A stretch of DNA of 64,000 nt, taken from contig CP053167.1 of NCBI GenBank assembly GCA_014607495.2, positions 6,448,001-6,512,000 on the forward strand. The letters run 5' to 3'. The notes beneath the pieces were generated by a model that searched no databases, was not told the DNA's origin, and was given only the letters and a program-made list of their open reading frames with translations. The stretch is from Carposina sasakii (taxonomy: Eukaryota; Arthropoda; Insecta; Lepidoptera; Carposinidae). Below, piece after piece: positions 45,972 to 56,848 of this stretch (position 1 is its first letter; the number at the start of each line of letters is the position of its first letter). The translations under genes and the position numbers were made by a program.

Positions 45972-46220
45972 ATGTAGGGTTTCACTAGCATAAATCAGCT
46001 GCATCTCCTTCCATGCATTAAGTAAGAGTCGACTAAGGAATTCAAAGATATTCACTAATGTAATACGCTAGCAACTCGTATATATCAGCTGCATCTCCTT
46101 CCGTGCATGTTGTCAGAGTCGACTAAGGAACTCAGAGGTAAGCAAGCAACTTGTCACTGATTTTTAACATCTAGCTTGGCCGTAGGAACTCTATGTGATG
46201 CTGCAGTACTGACTACTTCG
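45972..46220 (-). repeat. interspersed repeat, family W, two overlapping copies
   Basis: AATCAGCTGCATCTCCTTCC and GAGTCGACTAAGGAA occur twice about 110 bp apart (45995 and 46085), so the end of the repeat is duplicated in tandem. Confidence 0.6.
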
Positions 46221-46641
46221 TTTTAGAACACAGCTGTGTATAAATGTATGTACCTTTTCTTATGACATACGTCTACTTTTGTAGTATGTACGGTTGTTCT
46301 GGATAGCCAAAACGGAACCAATCACCATATGACACTTGTCATGTAAGTACGACCTACGGGAATACCGAAGGTACTCTTACTCGTAAAAGCAGGAATGTTT
46401 CCACTGTGGGAAAGATGTCGCTTTACATGATTATTCGTATCGCTTCTATAATGTAAATAATGTATCTATATGATATTAAGTGATTATTCGTTGGTTTCTA
46501 AACAAAAACAGGGAACTGCGATCACGTTTCGTTTAGAATAATAAATATATCAAATTGGCTATACTTTTTTAATCAGTTCGATTATCATACAATTTGCATA
46601 ACAATTCCATATATTCGTACATAAAAAGCAGCTGAACTTAC

Positions 46642-46770
46642 GATAAAACTTATCTTGAAATACTAATTAAATAAATGCTAAAAACGTCGCGGATACAATA
46701 CAAAAATGCATTTTTATCGCATTGCAGTCGCATAGTGACAGTTTTCGTTCAAAAATATAAAATATTCGAG
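46642..46770 (-). other. candidate untranslated first exon near ATCGAT sites
   Basis: On the minus strand, just downstream of two ATCGAT motifs (46778, 46808), an AT-rich segment runs to AGTTTTATC followed by the donor GTAAGTTC at 46641. No long frame. Its place between a motif cluster and a consensus donor makes it a candidate 5' exon for a leftward gene such as the zinc-finger gene, 42 kb away. Unproven. Confidence 0.18.
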
Positions 46771-46899
46771 TTCGTGTATCGATGGCATCGCGCAAAATAT
46801 TCCGAATATCGATTGAGATCGCGGTGGTACTATCGGTTTTAGGGTTTGTATTTTAAAATCACCAAAAAATATTTTTTATAGGTACATAGCGAAAGTATT

Positions 46900-46941
46900 A
46901 ACTTTTAATACCTTTGTGATACCACAAAGGTATTAAAAGTT
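46900..46941. repeat. perfect 19-bp hairpin
   Basis: AACTTTTAATACCTTTGTG, loop ATAC, then the exact inverse. No flanking signals identify it as a terminator or element end. Confidence 0.75.
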
Positions 46942-46944
46942 TAA

Positions 46945-47405
46945 CAAAAATATTTAAAAGAAGATAAATTTAGAGTAAGCAATTAACACTATGTGTATAA
47001 ATATCTGAGTGAATAATATGATAATATATAATATAATATAATGAGCTAATAGTTATGAATATATAAACCAGATACCTCTCCTATTGCAAATAACTTGGGG
47101 TCGAAGCAGTGTGAACTTTTCTTCCACTCATCCTAATGATGTCATAAACTTATCTATCTAAAACAAATATAAGTACACCAACATTTCAGATCAGTAACCA
47201 TCTACAATGTAAGAATATAAAACCCCAAATAAGAGTTTTCAATGAAAGAAACATAATAATAAAAACTTGATAGGTGTAGATATATCGATGTTCATTCGTG
47301 ATCGTCTACTACTTTTTTACCCGACTGCACAAGTAGGAGGGTTATATTTTTCAAGTGTTTGTAATGTATATTTCTTTGCTCTAGAGAGCCTAAACGTTTT
47401 CGTTC
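46945..47405. other. non-coding stretch with a relative of the 31783 insertion
   Basis: At 47085-47165 the words AATAACTTGGGGTCG and GAACTTTTCTTCC match the insertion at 31783-31914. No gene recognised. Confidence 0.4.
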
Positions 47406-47410
47406 ACACG

Positions 47411-47520
47411 CCACAGCGTGGTGACTATGGGCAAAACCCCCCTGTGACAGTAGCCTTGTGGCGCGCCCTGGGGGAGGCCTACGTCCAGCATAGTGGACTG
47501 AAATAGGCTGAAGAAGAAGG
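47411..47520 (+). repeat. SINE-like family S, 5'-truncated copy
   Basis: From CCACAGCGTGGTGACTATGG to AATAGGCTGAAGAAGAAGG, with the sense-strand tail seen in other copies. Frames crossing it on both strands are by-products. Confidence 0.7.
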
Positions 47521-47524
47521 TATG

Positions 47525-48315
47525 ACTCGTTTTTCCACTCGACAACACGGCCCCCCATATTAGATGCCGAAATGTTGTGGTCGTGTCGTTGTCACGAACA
47601 TTGCCCATTGGATGCGCAGTAGTCGCGCGAGTGATACTGTGTCAAAATTTTTACGTTGCTGTTTTTCTTTTAGCAATTTTTATACCAGTCTCAGACCTTT
47701 GGTGTTGTAAGTGAACAAAAGAGGTACTGATATTCTATTTTCACTCTAAAACCGAAGGTATCCCTCAAAAATGTCCGGCAACATTCGAGGCTCGCGTGAA
47801 CGATGCGATCGTCCCGCCCTGCCCCGAATACATTATCTGCAACGAAAGAATCCCTTCGAATAATTTGTAATGTGCGTTTCACCGTACAGTTCCGCTGGAT
47901 AATGGCGCTAGTTACTATGTGTAAGACCACCTTTTATGTTTCACTACATACAAAAAATGTTAGTTCCGAAATCAGGCATAGGACTTTTTCCATGAAAAGG
48001 ACTCTACCAATACCGAGTAATATGCAGTGCGATATGGCAATACTGCCATTGCAGCTTTAAATTTCGATGGCGCCATTTCCTACGCGAGGATTTTGTAATC
48101 TTCTCTTAGTTTCCTTTCTAAGTTTTTTAAGTAACACTTGTCACCACCGAAAATTTAAGTTTGTAAAGTTTAAAACAAAAGAGGTGCCCGTTTTAGAATT
48201 TGTAATAGGACGATAAAGTGTGTTTGTTTTGAATTCTGTAAAGATATTAAAATTAAATTATAATGGAAAGGTTGTGTTTAAGATGCTAAAATGAAGATAT
48301 AACCACTTTATATTT
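47525..48315. other. non-coding stretch
   Basis: A GC-richer block at 47760-47850 (ATTCGAGGCTCGCGTGAACG, GATCGTCCCGCCC) carries open frames on both strands without recognised domains. I suspect an old repeat but cannot name it. Confidence 0.35.
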
Positions 48316-48319
48316 TAAA

Positions 48320-48440
48320 CTAGCGATGGCACGCGACTTCAACTTCGTGAACTTTAGAATTCCCGTTATTTCTCGTTCCCGTGGGAATTTTGGGAATAAA
48401 AGTAAAAGTCCTCTGTATTTTGGTATATGTACTGTGTATA
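48320..48440 (-). repeat. Helitron-like 3' end, second family
   Basis: On the plus strand ACTAGCGATGGCACGCGACT and TTCCCGTGGGAATTTTGGG give, reversed, an end in CTAG before T. TTCCCG/CGGGAA-type inverted words occur in many lepidopteran repeats of this kind. Confidence 0.5.
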
Positions 48441-48444
48441 CATC

Positions 48445-49690
48445 TATAATAAGTGCATTTAAGTAAAAATCAAATGTGTTTTTTATTCATTTATCAAAAC
48501 TATAAATACACTACATATTCATTTTAAATGAGGAATAAAAAAAATCCGAGATTCTTTTTGATCTCTCGTATTGAAATTGGCGTAAGTATCTATCTCGTAT
48601 TAAAAGTGACGTAAAAGTGACTTAGATCTATTAATTCAGAGCTTAAAAAATTGCTAAAACTACCTCTAAGTAGCTAGCTTAGGTTTATAATTTACTGACC
48701 TATGGAAATCTTAAATTAGATAATATTACATGCCTATATCCCTTTTAAGTATATTTTATAATAAATCCGTTTGAATAGCAGAACGTATTAAAAGTACACA
48801 AAAAGGGGGCTATTACCAAAGCTATAGAAATGCAAATGTCGCCTATTGCGAACGAAGACGCTAAATCGACTGCGTTCGGTCAAACTGTCGACTGTGTGAT
48901 CAATCACACGACTGTTCGAGATACGAGCGGTGTTTAACTTTCCAAGGATGGGAATAGCTTCTGTAATCTATAGCCGTGTATTTTTTTATTTATGATGAAA
49001 CGTATACTGCGCGCAGATTATTGATTTGCTCTGAAGATAATGGTTTTGTTAATTTATTCGATCAATGGGATATAACAGTAAAAAGGTACAAGTACAGAAA
49101 ATTACAAGAAATTTTGTTACGAATACCACCATGGTTTATTATCGAAAACTACTGATTTGGAATCATGTGTTGAGAAAAACAACTGCCACATTTTCTTTAT
49201 TATTTCATTGTAATTTTAAATTTATTTTCATTTTCTTATTAATTGTTTATAATATTTCATTATAATTAATAGTAAATGGAAAAAAATGTTATCACTCGCC
49301 CCAGCCGATTTTGTTAGCTGTCGATAGATTAGTCGTCTACCGTGTCGAAGTGTGATAATATCTCTATATTACAGAATAGTATGCCTAATATATTCCGATC
49401 AGTAAAGATAAAGTATTAGGTAACTGTTTAGCTGTAGTTTAGTTTAATCTGATATTGATTCCAGATTAGATTTAGATGAAATAAAAAAGATATAAAGAAG
49501 CAAGTAGTATGTAGGTATGTGAGGAGCTTTTGATATAACTTTTTTTGATAATGTCTGAAATAAATTTTTGTTCCAGTGCGATAGAAATGTTCCATAATGA
49601 CGATATTTCATAATAATAATAGCTGTTTTCTGCTTCCATCCGCGTGGACTACAAAATGTAGCCTATGTCCTATTCCGTTTCAAGAAGATT
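48445..49690. other. non-coding stretch
   Basis: AT-rich with a fragment resembling the Helitron-like 3' region (CCGCGTGGACTACAAAATG) at 49639. No gene recognised. Confidence 0.4.
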
Positions 49691-49694
49691 AGTT

Positions 49695-49889
49695 AAACAA
49701 AGAAAGCGTGAAGACGCCAAACAAACAAAGCGTGAAGACGCTAGACGTAACAAGCAAACAAAGCGTGAAGACGCTAGACGTAACAAACAAACAAATCGTG
49801 AAGACGCTAGATGTAACAAACAAAGTGTGAAGACGTTAGACGTAACAAACAAACAAAGCGTGAAGACGTCAGACGTAACAAACAAACAA
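49695..49889. repeat. minisatellite, about six units of roughly 33 bp
   Basis: Units contain AAAGCGTGAAGACGCTAGAC and GTAACAAACA. Units differ in length (about 24-33 bp) and by point changes. The long frame through it (KREDARRNKQT repeats) arises because the main unit length is a multiple of three. Confidence 0.85.
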
Positions 49890-49952
49890 ATTTGCTTTCG
49901 CATTTATAATATTAGTTGGAATAAGATAAAAAGTAAGAATATGACTAATATA

Positions 49953-50187
49953 AGCTGCGTGGTGCCGGCAGAGTAGAATTCGTACGAGGTATCGTACGAG
50001 GCGATTAAGGGTTTTCGGGAGGTGGGCACCAGCGTCTCCCGTGTTGACAACATAGTCCAAAATACAAACTGCGGTCACCAACCCGCCTGCCCAGCGTGGT
50101 GACTATGGGCAAATACCCCCCATGGCGGTCTTGTGGCGTACCCTGGGGGAGGCTTACGTCTAGCAGTGGACTGCAATAGGCTGATAA
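49953..50187 (+). repeat. SINE-like family S, nearly full-length copy
   Basis: From AGCTGCGTGGTGCCGGCAGA to GGACTGCAATAGGCTGATAA with a (GAT)n tail. About 20 bp near the start are missing (the CACCCCATGTCTGCCC block). TAATATA occurs on both flanks, a possible short target duplication. Confidence 0.8.
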
Positions 50188-50189
50188 TG

Positions 50190-50995
50190 ATGATGAAATA
50201 ATATAAAAGTTTACATTTGTTCCTAAATTGAGCTTGCAGGAAATTAAACTATGGCAAAGCAAAAGGCACATCCTGTATTACATCTATTGTACGAAACTTG
50301 ATTGAATATCGAATACGTAATCGTAAACTCGGATCGATTCTACTAATACGAAGAATTGATATTGAAATCGGCGTTTACTAAGGGATTGCAATGGGGAGTA
50401 TAGGTGCAGTGCTGCCAACTTAATGTGTTTGCAACTAGTGTCGCTAGTGTGGTAGACTTTTTGAATATTTCGATATAGAAACTGTTAATTCCAATTTCGA
50501 ACACTGAACTAATAATTTGGTGTCCTGTAAGGGCTTCCATTCATTGGCGTTCGTGTTTGTTATTTTGTAGTAATCTTTATTGACTATTACAGCTTTTAGT
50601 GGAGTTATTTTCTATAGATATATTCTTCTTCGTAATAGGAAGTGAAGATTCTGTATTGTCGGTGGAAATTGACGTTTTATTCAAAATGTGATGGTGTTTG
50701 AGCTATTATTATTCGCGTATTAATGTATAATTTTCATAGCTTTTTGTGAAGTGGACAATCTTTTCATCAATGTTTTTATGTATTTATCGTAATATGCAGA
50801 ACCTCATTCAAATAAATGCTTTGACCAGGTTACAAGGCAAAAATCTATACGTATTCTAAATAAGGTGTTTTCAAAATTAGTGATTTGCTTTTGACACGAA
50901 ACAAGGTAGGTAAAAAGAAATGGAACAGGTGATTTTTTTTTCATTATTTCGGAGTTGGTCCCGTAGTGAAAGTTGTTTCTTTTTACCTCAAGAGT
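50190..50995. other. non-coding stretch
   Basis: Nothing recognised. Confidence 0.4.
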
Positions 50996-50999
50996 AAAA

Positions 51000-51251
51000 A
51001 AAAGTTTAAAAACCTGATCAACCCTAATGGAGAGTCACAAGTTAACCAAAAAACAGCAATGTATCACACAATAACCAATAAGCCTATTTAATTAGTCACA
51101 GGATCGCCCGATACAATTGGCGCGGAGACAGCAAAGATTACTGATAATCAAATCAAAAATACATTACCTGCGAGTATAACACTGTCGTATAACTCTTTGA
51201 ATGGTACTTGTTCAGCATTTCAGTATTTGCCTGGCTGTCACCCACATCCTA
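51000..51251. repeat. family P MITE, right half
   Basis: From AAAAACCTGATCAACC through ACAATTGGCGCGGAGA to GGCTGTCACCCACATCCTA. The left half and its terminus are missing. Confidence 0.65.
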
Positions 51252-51312
51252 TATTTACCTAGACAGCCTTGTAAATAATATATTTATTTTATATATGTAG
51301 GTAGGTAATGTC

Positions 51313-51522
51313 CGGTGCTGATGGGAGGTTTTACTAGAATACATCAGTTGTTTCTCCTTCCGTGCATGTTCTAAGAGTAGAACAAAAAATTTGGGCATTC
51401 TCTCAGGCGATAAACTTATCACTGATCATTTACATCTATACCTACTATGCTTAACGTAGCTGTTGGATCTCCTTTATGATCCTGTAGTTCTGGTTATCCC
51501 ATTTCAGGAAAACATCCGTATC
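51313..51522 (-). repeat. interspersed repeat, family W, long reversed copy
   Basis: TACTAGAATACATCAGTTG, CCTTCCGTGCATG, TTCTCTCAGGCGATAA and TATGATCCTGTAGTTCTGG are the family blocks in reverse order. It covers both ends seen separately elsewhere. Confidence 0.6.
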
Positions 51523-51529
51523 TATCTAT

Positions 51530-52585
51530 AAAACCTATGTATAACCCAAGCAGAAGAAGTAGAAGTAAGAAGCAGTAGAAACAAAATTGATAACTTTTCA
51601 TTCAAAGGTTTGAAACAAGAAAAATCACAACGCGGAAACAAAAGACGTCAAGAAAGCGAACCCTTTTAATGTCTGTTAAAGACAAGAAAAATCATCACGA
51701 CGCGGAAACAAAACAAACGACATAAAAACCTGCAACTTCAGATGCTTTATTATAAAATCAAATTCATTTTAAAATTCCATGAGATCGGGAGCAGGTCGAT
51801 AGGATCTAATAATTGTGACGGTACCTGCGGATAATGATAGTCCGGATTAGGTGAGGAATATTGTGGATAAGGCTGGAAGAGATTATGTTCGATTGTGACT
51901 ATTTAAATTTAATTTAGGTGGTTCAGAATGGAAATCAATATAAAGCTAGAAAAAATATATTTCATAGGTACATACACAGTAGTTACGCCCCGCATTAACA
52001 AAAGATGACATAGAAGTGTGAGAATTGCGTACACATATGCTTTTTACCACTTGGCTTTTTAAGTCCCACTTGGGTTTTCTTACTAGTGGATGCCCGCCAC
52101 TTTGTCTGTTATTTACGTGTAGGATATTAGGTCAGGAAATATTCTGAATTTACTGAATAAATAAGTACCTTTCTGCCATTAACTCGTAGTAGATATTTCA
52201 CAAATATCACCTGTACGTCCAATGCAGTCTCATGCGCAGTTTGTAACGCTCTCTACTAAGCTGGGATATGATAGGCGTTTAGCGTCTGTTGAAAAAACGT
52301 ATATGCAATAGCTTATCCATATATTTCTTTTCGCCTGTGCGTAACCCAGACGCGTACACCTGACTGGCAATACAAACGTACAATTTTCCCGCAAAACAGG
52401 TAGGTTCAGAGAATAAACACTGAACAGAATCGACATTATTTTATTATGATTTACAACCTATAATCTACAGCCTGTCTGCGCAAACACTAAATATATCAAG
52501 CGAAGAGTGGTACCTACTGTTGGCTAGTTAGATAAGCTATTATTATGATTGTTATGGTTTGATTTATATTTATTGTCAATTGTAA
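51530..52585. other. non-coding stretch
   Basis: An internal pair of similar blocks (GACAAGAAAAATCATCACGA and CAAGAAAAATCACAACG with CGCGGAAACAAAA) lies at 51610-51725. No gene recognised. Confidence 0.4.
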
Positions 52586-52591
52586 TTAATA

Positions 52592-52668
52592 AGTTTTGTA
52601 TATTGCTCATAAAATAACATGCATAATTACTAATTATGCATGTTATTTTATGAGCAATATACAAAACT
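52592..52668. repeat. perfect 38-bp inverted repeat with a single-base spacer
   Basis: Left arm 52592-52629 begins AGTTTTGTATATTGCTCATA; the right arm 52631-52668 is its exact reverse complement; C at 52630 is the only spacer. No mismatch in either arm. Confidence 0.95.
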
Positions 52669-52740
52669 GATTTGAAAAAATATGAAACTAAAATAATATG
52701 AACTGCCACATGAACGATTCATATGTATAGGTTTACTGCA

Positions 52741-52862
52741 TCTTCTTCTTCAGCGCAGTCCACTGCTGGACATAGGCCTCCCCTAGGGCACGCCACAAGG
52801 CTACTGCTATAGGGGGGTTTGCCCATAGTCACCACGCTGGGCAGGCAGGTTGGTGACTGCAT
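52741..52862 (-). repeat. SINE-like family S, 5'-truncated copy
   Basis: From TCTTCTTCTTCAGCGCAGTC to GGCAGGTTGGTGACTGC on the plus strand. ACTGCAT occurs at both borders, a possible short target duplication. Confidence 0.7.
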
Positions 52863-52864
52863 GT

Positions 52865-52930
52865 GCACAAAATTTCATTTCAATCGGTTCAGCTGTTTTG
52901 ACGCGAAAGCGCGACTGGGTTATTTTTGAT
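52865..52930. repeat. Helitron-like internal fragment
   Basis: TTTCATTTCAATCGGTTCAG and GACGCGAAAGCGCGACTGG match the conserved middle of the Helitron-like copies. Confidence 0.4.
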
Positions 52931-53250
52931 ACGGAACAATCTAAGTTTCAAAGAAACATTGAATGAATATCGATGTTTGTTTCCGAGTCATGGACCTATG
53001 TATTTATATACCGTTGCTTAGTACCCACGACACAAGACCTTAGGGATCTTAGTGTGGGACTAGGTCAATGTGTTGTGAAGCGTGAAAAAAAAAAATCTAC
53101 TTCATATTGATAAAATGGATTGCGGATATTCTGTCATAGTATCATCAAATCTGAGGGATTTATAATAATAAAAAATTGAGTAGACACAGAATAACCTTTA
53201 CTCTGAGAAGTAAAGTGATATTTTATACGGAACAATCTAAGTTTCAAAGA
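52930..53250. repeat. perfect 25-bp direct repeat bracketing 271 bp
   Basis: The same 25 bases, starting TACGGAACAATCTAAG, lie at 52930-52954 and 53226-53250. Between them are the family X body and about 130 bp of AT-rich DNA. Confidence 0.9.
52961..53095 (+). repeat. SINE-like family X, body without tRNA-like head
   Basis: GAATGAATATCGATGTTTG, TCATGGACCTATG and AAGACCTTAGGGATCTTAG match 12120-12230, and it ends in an A-run, consistent with a 5'-truncated SINE. Confidence 0.6.
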
Positions 53251-53259
53251 TAACGGGTT

Positions 53260-53595
53260 TTTAATAACAAAACCGAGTCTACTATAATTTGCCTTGTCTT
53301 AAAAAAATGTATAACATACGATCTAAAACAATATACTCTTTGGCCACTGTATTACATATATATTAAATATCTACTACATATAGTCGAACAATAGCGATGC
53401 ACGTGCGTCCGGCAATCTACGGTAATATTGAAATTGCATCGATCGAGCACTCTGTGTGGTCAGGCTTTTATTCTGTTTACATTATATTAGCAACGGGACC
53501 TTTTGTAGGCAAAACTGTTTCGCTTTGAAAGCATTTGTTTTCATACTTTGTTTCAAATTATTACGGTATTATTAATAAACCACGTGTTAAGTATA
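53260..53595. other. non-coding stretch
   Basis: Nothing recognised. Confidence 0.4.
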
Positions 53596-53599
53596 AACC

Positions 53600-54014
53600 A
53601 TGAAGAAGGTATGAAAGAGGAGGTGGGACTATGAAGTGAGTCGTGTGGTAATTGTGAGGCCATGACGTCATGAGCGGAGCGGAGCTTCAGCGCCAGTGTA
53701 ACGCAGTAGCTGTAACCACACGCTTGTGCTCCGAAATGTAACCGTATTAAAATTACAAAAACACTACATAGCGCTTTTATCAGGGTACTTTATTACTAAA
53801 ACGTATTATAATATTGCCATCTAGTGATGAGTAATTGCAAGCAAGTAGTTCGACTAGTCACTACAAGGTGGTTTCTATGTAAATGGGCAGGGCAACAGTG
53901 TTTAATGCTCCCTTCGTCCCATACTTCACCCCCGCTCGCGGCATAGTATTTTTGAATGAAAATATACGGAAAGTTAGCTTATTACGCTACTTAAGCCTCC
54001 ATTTATATTTCTTC
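53600..54014. mobile_element. family U element, longer reversed relative
   Basis: Shares ATGAAGAAGGTATGAAAGAGG, GTGGGACTATG, CATGACGTCATGA, GACTAGTCACTACAAGGTGG and CCATACTTCACCCCCGCTC with 9557-9813 read in reverse, but has about 150 bp more in the middle. Its right terminus is diverged. Confidence 0.6.
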
Positions 54015-54379
54015 TTGTGTGTGAAAAGTTCTATTAATTCCATGGTAGGTATAAACATGACATTTTACATCAAAATGTGTGGAATTGAAAATGTAATTTT
54101 TTTCTATTAGTAGGGCTAGTCGGTGGATCTAAAATAAGAAATAGTAATAAAAGTTCAGACAGAGAAAACACAATAGGAGTCGTAAACAAAGTCTCTTTCC
54201 CAATTAGTTTACTGGAAGAAATGTCTTTTATTCTTTTTTTAATTTTCATTACATAGCTATTTTGTTTGAATTTGTTTGTAGACAAATAGAGAATAAAGAA
54301 TATAATACATACATCATGTATGATATCCTCACATTTACCAATCACAAAATGTTAACTAGTTAACGGAAGATATCTCTAT

Positions 54380-54470
54380 CAGAGATAAGCTCGTCTTTGT
54401 ACATTATCGTTTTAATATTATTATCATTTATGTTTTTTGTGTGTACAATAAAGAATAAGAATATACATGT
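54380..54470 (+). repeat. LINE 3' end
   Basis: CTCGTCTTTGTACATTATCG leads to GTGTACAATAAAGAATAAG, a LINE 3' end similar to the reverse of 5036-5150. Confidence 0.45.
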
Positions 54471-54629
54471 ATTAGGTACATTCCCAAGCTTGCAAGCTTT
54501 TTATTTCAATTAAAATAATGACCGTAGTTTTAATTCGTCGCGATGAAGTTATAAATGTGTAATGTCTAAACAGAACTGCGTAGAATAAAAAAAAAATAAG
54601 TATAAAAATAGAACTCTGAGTGAAATATG

Positions 54630-54765
54630 AAGTTAAAAAAGTAGCCTATAGATGTTTTTTTTCTCAGGCTCTAGACAACCTATTACCAAATTTCATTCAA
54701 ATCGGTTCAGTAGTTTTGCCGTGAAAGCGCAACAGACAGGCAGAGTTACATTCCCATCCTACGAG
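54630..54765 (+). repeat. Helitron-like fragment
   Basis: AAAAAGTAGCCTATAGATG, TTTCATTCAAATCGGTTCAG and GCAACAGACAGGCAGAGTTA follow a standard lepidopteran repeat order. It abuts the next element. Confidence 0.5.
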
Positions 54766-54774
54766 TACTCGTAC

Positions 54775-55005
54775 TTATAGTATTATAAACGCGAAAGTTT
54801 GTAAGTATGGATGGATGGATGTTTGTTACTCTTCCACGTAAAAAAGGTTGGAGCGATTTTAATAAAATTATGGTATGGAGTTAGCTGACACCCTAGATTA
54901 ACACATAGGCAACTTTTTATCCCGGGAAAATATTTTTATCCCGAATAATGTCGACATTTAGTTTTTTCTGCAGTCCACGCGGACGAAGTTGCCGGCGTCC
55001 ACTAG
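54775..55005 (+). mobile_element. non-autonomous Helitron-like element
   Basis: From about ATAGTATTATAAACGCGAAA to GCCGGCGTCCACTAG before T. The 3' part (GCAGTCCACGCGGACGAAG) is shared with 28805-29126; the 5' part differs, so the copies represent a family with exchangeable 5' ends. Confidence 0.6.
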
Positions 55006-55009
55006 TTTA

Positions 55010-56600
55010 TAATATGTATTATTAAGAAGAAAAACACCAATCAGCAAACATCAGTACCGCCAACCTCACAAACCGAATTCCTTCATGCAATGCCCGCTTA
55101 TAATCAGTGTCCAGTAAAATCTATAATAGAAAGTAATTGACAAGAGCTGATAATATGATCGGGTAGCGCAGTTGTTATTGCGGGCATTTCTTAACCACCA
55201 CGTCGGAACAAGTCTCGGAGACACTTGCTCACTGACAATATAATTGCAAGGTGGGGGAACTTTATAGAGTTTGTCGGTTGGGGAAAAGTTACACTACGAG
55301 TATACTTGCACACATATAAATAAAAAATATATCTAAATATTTGCTTTTGGTGCAACTTTGACACGGTCATTGTTGGAGAATGATTAACAATATGCATGTG
55401 TTGTGCCCATGTAATTGAATTTGGCCATTCAATTGTACAGCATATAATAAGGGGTATATGTTAAGCGAAATTAAATGATACTAGCCCACTATTGTAATAC
55501 TGTGCCACTATTTACGAAGAAATAAGCTTTCCACGGAGACTCGTAGGTATACTCGTAAAAGTTTCCTAAAGTCTGTGGTCATATTATTATTCTAAATTAA
55601 TCCGTATACTATGGAAAAAAATTCACACACTTTGAAAAGTATACATTTGTTTTGAAATTTAAGATTTCCTGTACATATTTTTTGATACACATATTTGTAA
55701 GATAGGCTATTTTCATCGTGTTTAAATTTTTTTATATGAGGTCTAACAAGAAGTAGTAACGATCTTTTAGGATGCGGCATAATCATACACAGGAAACATA
55801 ATGTGAATATTTTAAAGAAAATATTCAAGTTAGTTTAGTTTTTTATTATCTCATACAAAACTTTTAATATTTTTCTCATAGATCCTGTATAACCGTCACG
55901 TAACACTACAACATGCATAGATCATGAAGGTTGCACACACACACACGTCTGTTTTTCTCTGTGGTATTTAATGCGCCGCGCCAACTACAGTATGTTTTTT
56001 TTTATATTAAAAAAAACTAGCAAGTTAATTTAGATTCTTTTTTCATTAAAAGTTATACTATTTATTTACGGATATGTCCTAGAAAGATAATAACTACTTT
56101 TTGGTAGACCTTATATAGCATTTTTCATCTCATCTGTTAGCAGCATTCAGATATTTGGGAATCAGGTATAATTATGTATAGCAAAAAATATTTTTTTCTT
56201 TCTTCTTTCTTTATAAGTACAGCTGCAAGTAGTTTGTAATATCAACTCTATACAAGTGGCCTGAAGCATGCCGTATATAATTTTCTCAGCAGCAGGAAAC
56301 AGTGGCGCCGTGAGCTTTGTCACACGCTCGCCGTCGCGCAGATTAAATGTAAAACAATCATATTGAACACTGATTTATTATACGAGTACTTAGACTAGGG
56401 CTGGGTGTTCAGTTAGATATTTAGGATAAGTCATAGGTAGGTTGTTTAGACTTCATTTAGTTTTATAAAACTGATAAAAGACATCGAGCTTTCCGTATAC
56501 ATTCGTACTTGTTTACTTAATCATTCTCAACGCAAACCTTTTTTATGCTGAGGACACAAAATACAACTATATAATATATAATATATAAAATACCTTCACT
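55010..56600. other. 1.6-kb non-coding stretch
   Basis: A family Q fragment (AAGGGGTATATGTTAAGCGA) lies at 55449-55500. An (AC)n run lies at 55930. No gene recognised. Confidence 0.4.
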
Positions 56601-56606
56601 TCTCTA

Positions 56607-56825
56607 TAATATAATCCGTTAGGAGGTTGTCGTTTCATCATTAAAACATTGTGCTGAGGGATTCAGAGATGGATGTATAGCTATCGGGATGAAAAATAAC
56701 GTTTCATAATGTAATTTCAAAAAGAGATGGTAAAATTCGTCACCCGAGTAATTGACCCGGTGGCTCAGTCGCTGGCACGGAATGCAGAGGTCGTGGGTTC
56801 GATTCCCACCCGGGTGAGGAATTTT
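56607..56825 (+). repeat. repeat family V with terminal tRNA-like module (copy 2)
   Basis: Matches 24031-24275. The tRNA-like part begins GACCCGGTGGCTCAGTC at 56755 and has box B GGTTCGATTCC at 56797-56807. The acceptor strands GACCCGG and CCGGGTG pair at six of seven positions, and the T-arm is perfect. D and anticodon arms are degenerate. Confidence 0.65.
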
Positions 56826-56848
56826 CGAGGGACACCTTACACCATCTA

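Noticed and set aside
46782..46856. 24-codon frame (MASRKIFRISIEI...) near the ATCGAT sites
   Set aside because: Too short, on the opposite strand from the candidate donor, and without homology I can name.
49665..49976. 103-codon frame with KREDARRNKQT repeats
   Set aside because: A consequence of the roughly 33-bp minisatellite, ending in a family S copy.
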